Source: an uncultured Rhodobiaceae bacterium
GTDB lineage: Bacteria; Pseudomonadota; Alphaproteobacteria; RS24
Reading direction: 5' to 3'
Length of the DNA: 64,000 nt
Assembly: GCA_937907245.1 (NCBI GenBank)
Contig: CALCUM010000002.1
Span: 620,001 to 684,000, forward strand
Numbering within the stretch: the first letter of the stretch is position 1; each line of letters opens with the position of its first letter. Below are positions 61,193 to 64,000 of the stretch, one piece after another. Below the pieces are notes generated by a model. The model searched no databases. It was not told the DNA's origin and saw only the letters and a list, made by a program, of their open reading frames with translations. The translations under genes were made by a program, and so were the position numbers.

Positions 61193-62344
61193 ATGAAAGA
61201 TGAAACCAAAGCAATCCTTGCCGGGCGCAAATCACAAGACTTCAATGGAGCGGTTAACACGCCCGTTTATCATGCGTCGACCATCCTTTACCCATCGCTA
61301 GCGGCCATTCGCGGAACCGAGAAAATGCCCTTCACCTATGGCCGACGCGGCACCCCCACTTCGGCCGCCTTGGAAAGCGCCATTACCGAGATGGAAAATG
61401 GTGCCGGAACTGTGCTTACCCCCTCTGGGGCCTCGGCGGTCTCTTTGGCCATTATGGCAGGTGTCGAGGCGGGCCAACATTTGCTGATGGTGGATACCGT
61501 GTATGAACCTACCCGCAAGTTTTGTGACAAATTTATGGCTCGTATGGGCGTAGAGACACAATATTACGACCCGCTCATCGGCGGCGAGATTGCCCATCTT
61601 ATTCGCGATACGACAGGGCTCATTTTTATGGAAAGCCCTGGCTCGCAAACCTTTGAAGTGCAAGACGTGCCCGCCATTGTGGCGGCCGCCAAGGCGCGTA
61701 AGGTTAAAACCGCTTTGGACAATACATGGGCCACGCCGCTCCATTTTAAGCCGCTCGACCATGGCGTCGACTATTCGGTTCAAGCTGCTACCAAATATAT
61801 TGTCGGCCATGCCGATGCGCTGCTCGGCACGGTGGCGACCTCGGCAGAAAACCATGAACATTTGCGACGCACGCACGGGCAGCTGGGGCTTTGCGCCGCG
61901 CCCGACGATGTGTTTTTGGCCTTACGCGGCCTGCGCACCATGCCGCTTCGGCTGAAGCAGCACCAAGCTGCGGCTTTGGATATAGCGCAATGGCTGGAGG
62001 CACTTTGTTTTGTTCGACGCGTGTTTTACCCCGCCCTGCCGTCCGATGCGGGCCACGCCTTATGGCAACGCGACTTCAGCGGCGCAGCGGGTCTTTTTTC
62101 ATTTGAACTAGAGCCCTGCAGCGAAACCCAATTGGCCGCTATGTTGGACAATCTCAAGCTGTTTGGCATGGGCTATAGCTGGGGCGGATTTGAAAGCCTT
62201 ATCGTGCCGTGCGAAACGCCGCGCACCGCCGTGCCGTTTGAAACCGACGGGCAAATGTTAAGGATATCTGTCGGCCTCGAGCATGTTGACGATTTAAAGG
62301 CCGACCTAATGGCTGGCTTTGAACGGGCCGGCTATTCGGCTTAA
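61193..62344 (+). CDS. metC: Cystathionine beta-lyase
   Basis: 383 residues. PLP lysine is Lys201 in QAATKYIVGHADALLG; upstream LDNTWATPLHFKPLDHG is the Asp that holds the PLP nitrogen. The YGRRGTPTSAALE segment near residue 49 is the family's N-terminal substrate site. Splits cystathionine to homocysteine, pyruvate and ammonia in methionine synthesis. Closer to beta-lyase than to cystathionine gamma-synthase by the GRRGTPT motif. Divergent from aapJ; overlaps the Sel1 gene end by 4 bp on the opposite strand. Confidence 0.9.
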   Translation: MKDETKAILAGRKSQDFNGAVNTPVYHASTILYPSLAAIRGTEKMPFTYGRRGTPTSAALESAITEMENGAGTVLTPSGASAVSLAIMAGVEAGQHLLMVDTVYEPTRKFCDKFMARMGVETQYYDPLIGGEIAHLIRDTTGLIFMESPGSQTFEVQDVPAIVAAAKARKVKTALDNTWATPLHFKPLDHGVDYSVQAATKYIVGHADALLGTVATSAENHEHLRRTHGQLGLCAAPDDVFLALRGLRTMPLRLKQHQAAALDIAQWLEALCFVRRVFYPALPSDAGHALWQRDFSGAAGLFSFELEPCSETQLAAMLDNLKLFGMGYSWGGFESLIVPCETPRTAVPFETDGQMLRISVGLEHVDDLKADLMAGFERAGYSA

Positions 62345-62934
62345 AACGTATCCGGAATAAAATTATCGGCGCGTTTTTCCCCTTCGGCGATTTGCTCGGC
62401 TGTCATATTGGCCGAGATTTCTTCAATCGCTTTGGTCGCGAAAGGCGCAAAGCCTTGGTCTCGCGACAGCACATAATATTTATAGGCTTCGACTTTGTCT
62501 TGCCCTAGTCCCTCGCCTGTCTCCAGCATGGAGGCGACGTTAAACATCGCCGCAGGCATACCCATACGCGCGGCCCGTAAATACAACTCTCCTGCCTTAT
62601 TACGGTCTTCGCGAACGCCCGTGCCATAATCATACATCGATGCGAGGTCGGTAAGGGCGCGCGCATCATTGCCCTTAGAGGCTTGCTCTAAATATTTCAG
62701 CGCCAACTTAATATCGCGGTCTACAATTTTGGCGTCGAAATATTCTTCACTCAGACGATACGCCGAGCCCGCATCGCCAGCTGCGGCGGCTTTTTTCCAA
62801 TATTCAATCGCTTCTTGGTAAAGCCCGCGTTGATATATATCTAATCCCTCGCGTTCGCTAAGCGCTTGCGCGAAACCAACCAGGCTCATGGACAGAGCGA
62901 GGATGGCTAACTTAATTTTGCCTATCGTTTTCAT
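62341..62934 (-). CDS. Exported Sel1-repeat (TPR-like) protein
   Basis: 197 residues. Signal peptide to about residue 24 (FAQA). Three or four Sel1-like helical repeats follow, e.g. EAIEYWKKAAAAGDAGSAYRLS and LALKYLEQASKGNDARALTDLA (pattern A-x-x-Y-x-x-A-A-x-x-G-x-x-x-A-x-x-x-L). Such repeats mediate protein contacts in the periplasm. Partner unknown. The 3' end overlaps the end of metC by 4 bp on the opposite strand. Confidence 0.85.
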   Translation of the reverse strand: MKTIGKIKLAILALSMSLVGFAQALSEREGLDIYQRGLYQEAIEYWKKAAAAGDAGSAYRLSEEYFDAKIVDRDIKLALKYLEQASKGNDARALTDLASMYDYGTGVREDRNKAGELYLRAARMGMPAAMFNVASMLETGEGLGQDKVEAYKYYVLSRDQGFAPFATKAIEEISANMTAEQIAEGEKRADNFIPDTF

Positions 62935-62967
62935 ATTGCAATCTTGCTCGCTAATTATGACTAAAAT

Positions 62968-62997
62968 TTGACGTATCCTATGCTACAAGTCTTATCG
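62968..62997 (+). promoter_or_regulatory. Candidate promoter for the glutamine-amidotransferase gene
   Basis: TTGACG (62968-62973) and TTATCG (62992-62997) with an 18-bp spacer, about 50 bp before the GTG start at 63047. The -10 element is weak. Confidence 0.3.
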
Positions 62998-63046
62998 GTA
63001 TATCTGCGTTAAGTAAACTCAGCTTAAGTTTCAAAAGGACACGCGC

Positions 63047-63778
63047 GTGCTGCTCGGAATTATTTGTAACGAAAAAAACCAAGACCTAGACACGCTGCAA
63101 GCGGTCAACCATCTGTATTTGCGTGCCGTAGCGGAGCATATGGATGTACAGCCCTTGCTGATACCTGCCGCCATGCCAGGACAAAAATTTAATGCCGATC
63201 GACTGCTCGATACATTGGACGGGGTTTTGATAACTGGCAATCGTTCCAATATCCACCCATCGCATTATGGCGCCACGGCCACGCCGTCGCATGAACCTTT
63301 CGACAGAAACCGAGATGCCGCTGCCTTCTCCCTCATTCAAGGCGCCCTGCAACGCGACCTCCCCATGCTCACGGTGTGCCGAGGCATGCAGGAGCTGAAC
63401 ATTGTTTGCGGCGGCTCGCTGTCTACCGATATTCAAACGCAAACCGGCAAGCTCGACCATCGCACGCCAAATGCCGACACTTTGAAGGCACGCTATGTCG
63501 CCCGTCATTCTGCCCAGTTTTTAGAAAACGGGTATTTTCATAATTTGCTAGGGGTTCAACAGGCGCAAACCAACTCTCTGCATTGGCAAGCCATCGACAA
63601 ATTAGGCAATGATTTAATCGTCGAAGCCCAAGCCGAAGATGGCACCATCGAAGCGGTTCGCCATAGCCAAGTCAGCTATTGCATCGGCGTGCAATGGCAC
63701 CCTGAATATCAAACTGGCGAGAATATTATCTCGGCAAAACTTTTTGGCGATTTGGGTCGCGCCATGCAGGAACGCTAA
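63047..63778 (+). CDS. Class I glutamine amidotransferase, gamma-glutamyl-gamma-aminobutyrate hydrolase type
   Basis: 243 residues from a GTG at 63047 with AAAGGA 7 nt upstream. The triad Cys111 (LTVCRGMQELN), His218 and Glu220 (VQWHPE) is intact. The domain matches the peptidase C26 group that splits gamma-glutamyl-GABA in putrescine degradation, but no other putrescine gene is near. The next gene starts immediately after its stop, so the two are coupled. Confidence 0.87.
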   Translation: MLLGIICNEKNQDLDTLQAVNHLYLRAVAEHMDVQPLLIPAAMPGQKFNADRLLDTLDGVLITGNRSNIHPSHYGATATPSHEPFDRNRDAAAFSLIQGALQRDLPMLTVCRGMQELNIVCGGSLSTDIQTQTGKLDHRTPNADTLKARYVARHSAQFLENGYFHNLLGVQQAQTNSLHWQAIDKLGNDLIVEAQAEDGTIEAVRHSQVSYCIGVQWHPEYQTGENIISAKLFGDLGRAMQER

Positions 63779-64000
63779 ATGGAAGCGCCATCTCAAGACT
63801 TGGTTATTGCTGCGGGCCCCTCGGCTTTGAAACATATTCGTGAAAACGGATTAAGCCCAAACGATATCAGCACAATTTTTGGCGCCTCAGGAGCCGCCAA
63901 ATGGTTGGCCATTGCTGGGCTTGACCATGCGGTTTTTTCCGAGTTTATGCCCAAACGCACCGACCCAAAGCCGGTCGATTTATTCGGCACCTCGGTCGGG
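63779..64000 (+). CDS. Patatin-like phospholipase, 5' fragment
   Basis: 74 codons, cut by the window end. Starts at the ATG at 63779, directly after the upstream stop. Visible are GASGAAKWLAIAGLDHAVF, which resembles the glycine-rich oxyanion loop, and the last residues LFGTSVG, which fit the G-x-S-x-G nucleophile elbow with Ser72. That pair is the N-terminal half of a patatin active site (Ser-Asp dyad; the Asp lies outside). Another serine hydrolase cannot be excluded. Confidence 0.6.
   Translation, partial: MEAPSQDLVIAAGPSALKHIRENGLSPNDISTIFGASGAAKWLAIAGLDHAVFSEFMPKRTDPKPVDLFGTSVG

Noticed and set aside
63047-63778. Link between the glutamine amidotransferase (enteric name PuuD) and the urate-hydroxylase PuuD-like gene at 22539
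   Set aside because: The shared name refers to two unrelated families; nothing connects these genes.

Overview
The window reads as a chromosome segment of an alphaproteobacterium with mid-range G+C (judged by eye). The evidence is gene order as well as gene content. The minus-strand run dgt-argS-SPOR-nagZ-scpA-scpB-tatABC-serS-surE-nlpD/M23-yajC-secD-secF, with erpA-xth diverging from it, is a classic alphaproteobacterial arrangement. So are the cluster of a PIMT-like gene, tolC, a PopZ/DUF2497 gene and valS, and the run gyrA-coaD-cyclophilin-queA-tgt. A DmdC-type acyl-CoA dehydrogenase, a PmtA-like methyltransferase, a ChrR-like protein and an Aap-type amino-acid ABC operon fit the same class. 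I cannot name a genus.

Layout. 1-6.5 kb: the 5' end of glmU, an acyl-CoA dehydrogenase, a ferric-reductase-like membrane protein overlapping a crotonase, and two divergent transporters (GPH and GntP types) with a palindrome between them. 6.5-9.6 kb: tRNA-Lys and a small metabolic run (hotdog thioesterase, MAPEG protein, TauD-type dioxygenase, glutamine amidotransferase). 9.6-16.5 kb: tgt, queA, cyclophilin, coaD, gyrA and ssb on the minus strand. 16.7-21.8 kb: uvrA, a PmtA-like methyltransferase and trmFO on the plus strand. 21.8-39.6 kb: the long minus-strand block for protein export (sec, tat), chromosome segregation (scpAB), cell wall (nagZ, NlpD-like, SPOR), aminoacyl-tRNA synthesis and dNTP control. 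39.7-46.9 kb: erpA-xth-TSUP permease facing valS-popZ-tolC-PIMT-like.

46.9-48.2 kb holds tRNA-Cys and tRNA-Asn. The 3' end of tRNA-Asn and its trailer are duplicated (34 bp, one mismatch) about 0.7 kb downstream. The repeats flank what looks like the C-terminal stub of an ABC-F ATPase gene and a small membrane-protein gene, so this is a probable attachment-site scar. 48.2-55.3 kb is a photolyase and lipid-modification locus: phr, FAD oxidoreductase, DUF1365 protein and a cyclopropane-synthase-family methyltransferase converge on SDR, DUF6134-like and ChrR-like genes. 55.5-64 kb: cysK and GNAT, an aapJQMP operon, metC, a Sel1-repeat protein, a class I glutamine amidotransferase and the start of a patatin-like gene cut by the window end.

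Most of the window is housekeeping. The observations I rate highest are: (i) the cyclopropane-synthase-family enzyme whose family Cys and His are Ser and Gln, beside a flavin oxidoreductase and DUF1365, which suggests fatty-acid C-methylation rather than cyclopropanation; (ii) a ChrR-like protein that keeps its cupin metal ligands but has lost every zinc ligand of the anti-sigma domain and has no sigma-factor gene beside it; (iii) the duplicated tRNA-Asn end with its 0.66-kb insert; (iv) a tRNA-guanine transglycosylase with two of three zinc cysteines replaced by serine; (v) repeated short tandem duplications at or just after stop codons. I found no CRISPR array, transposase, integrase or phage gene.
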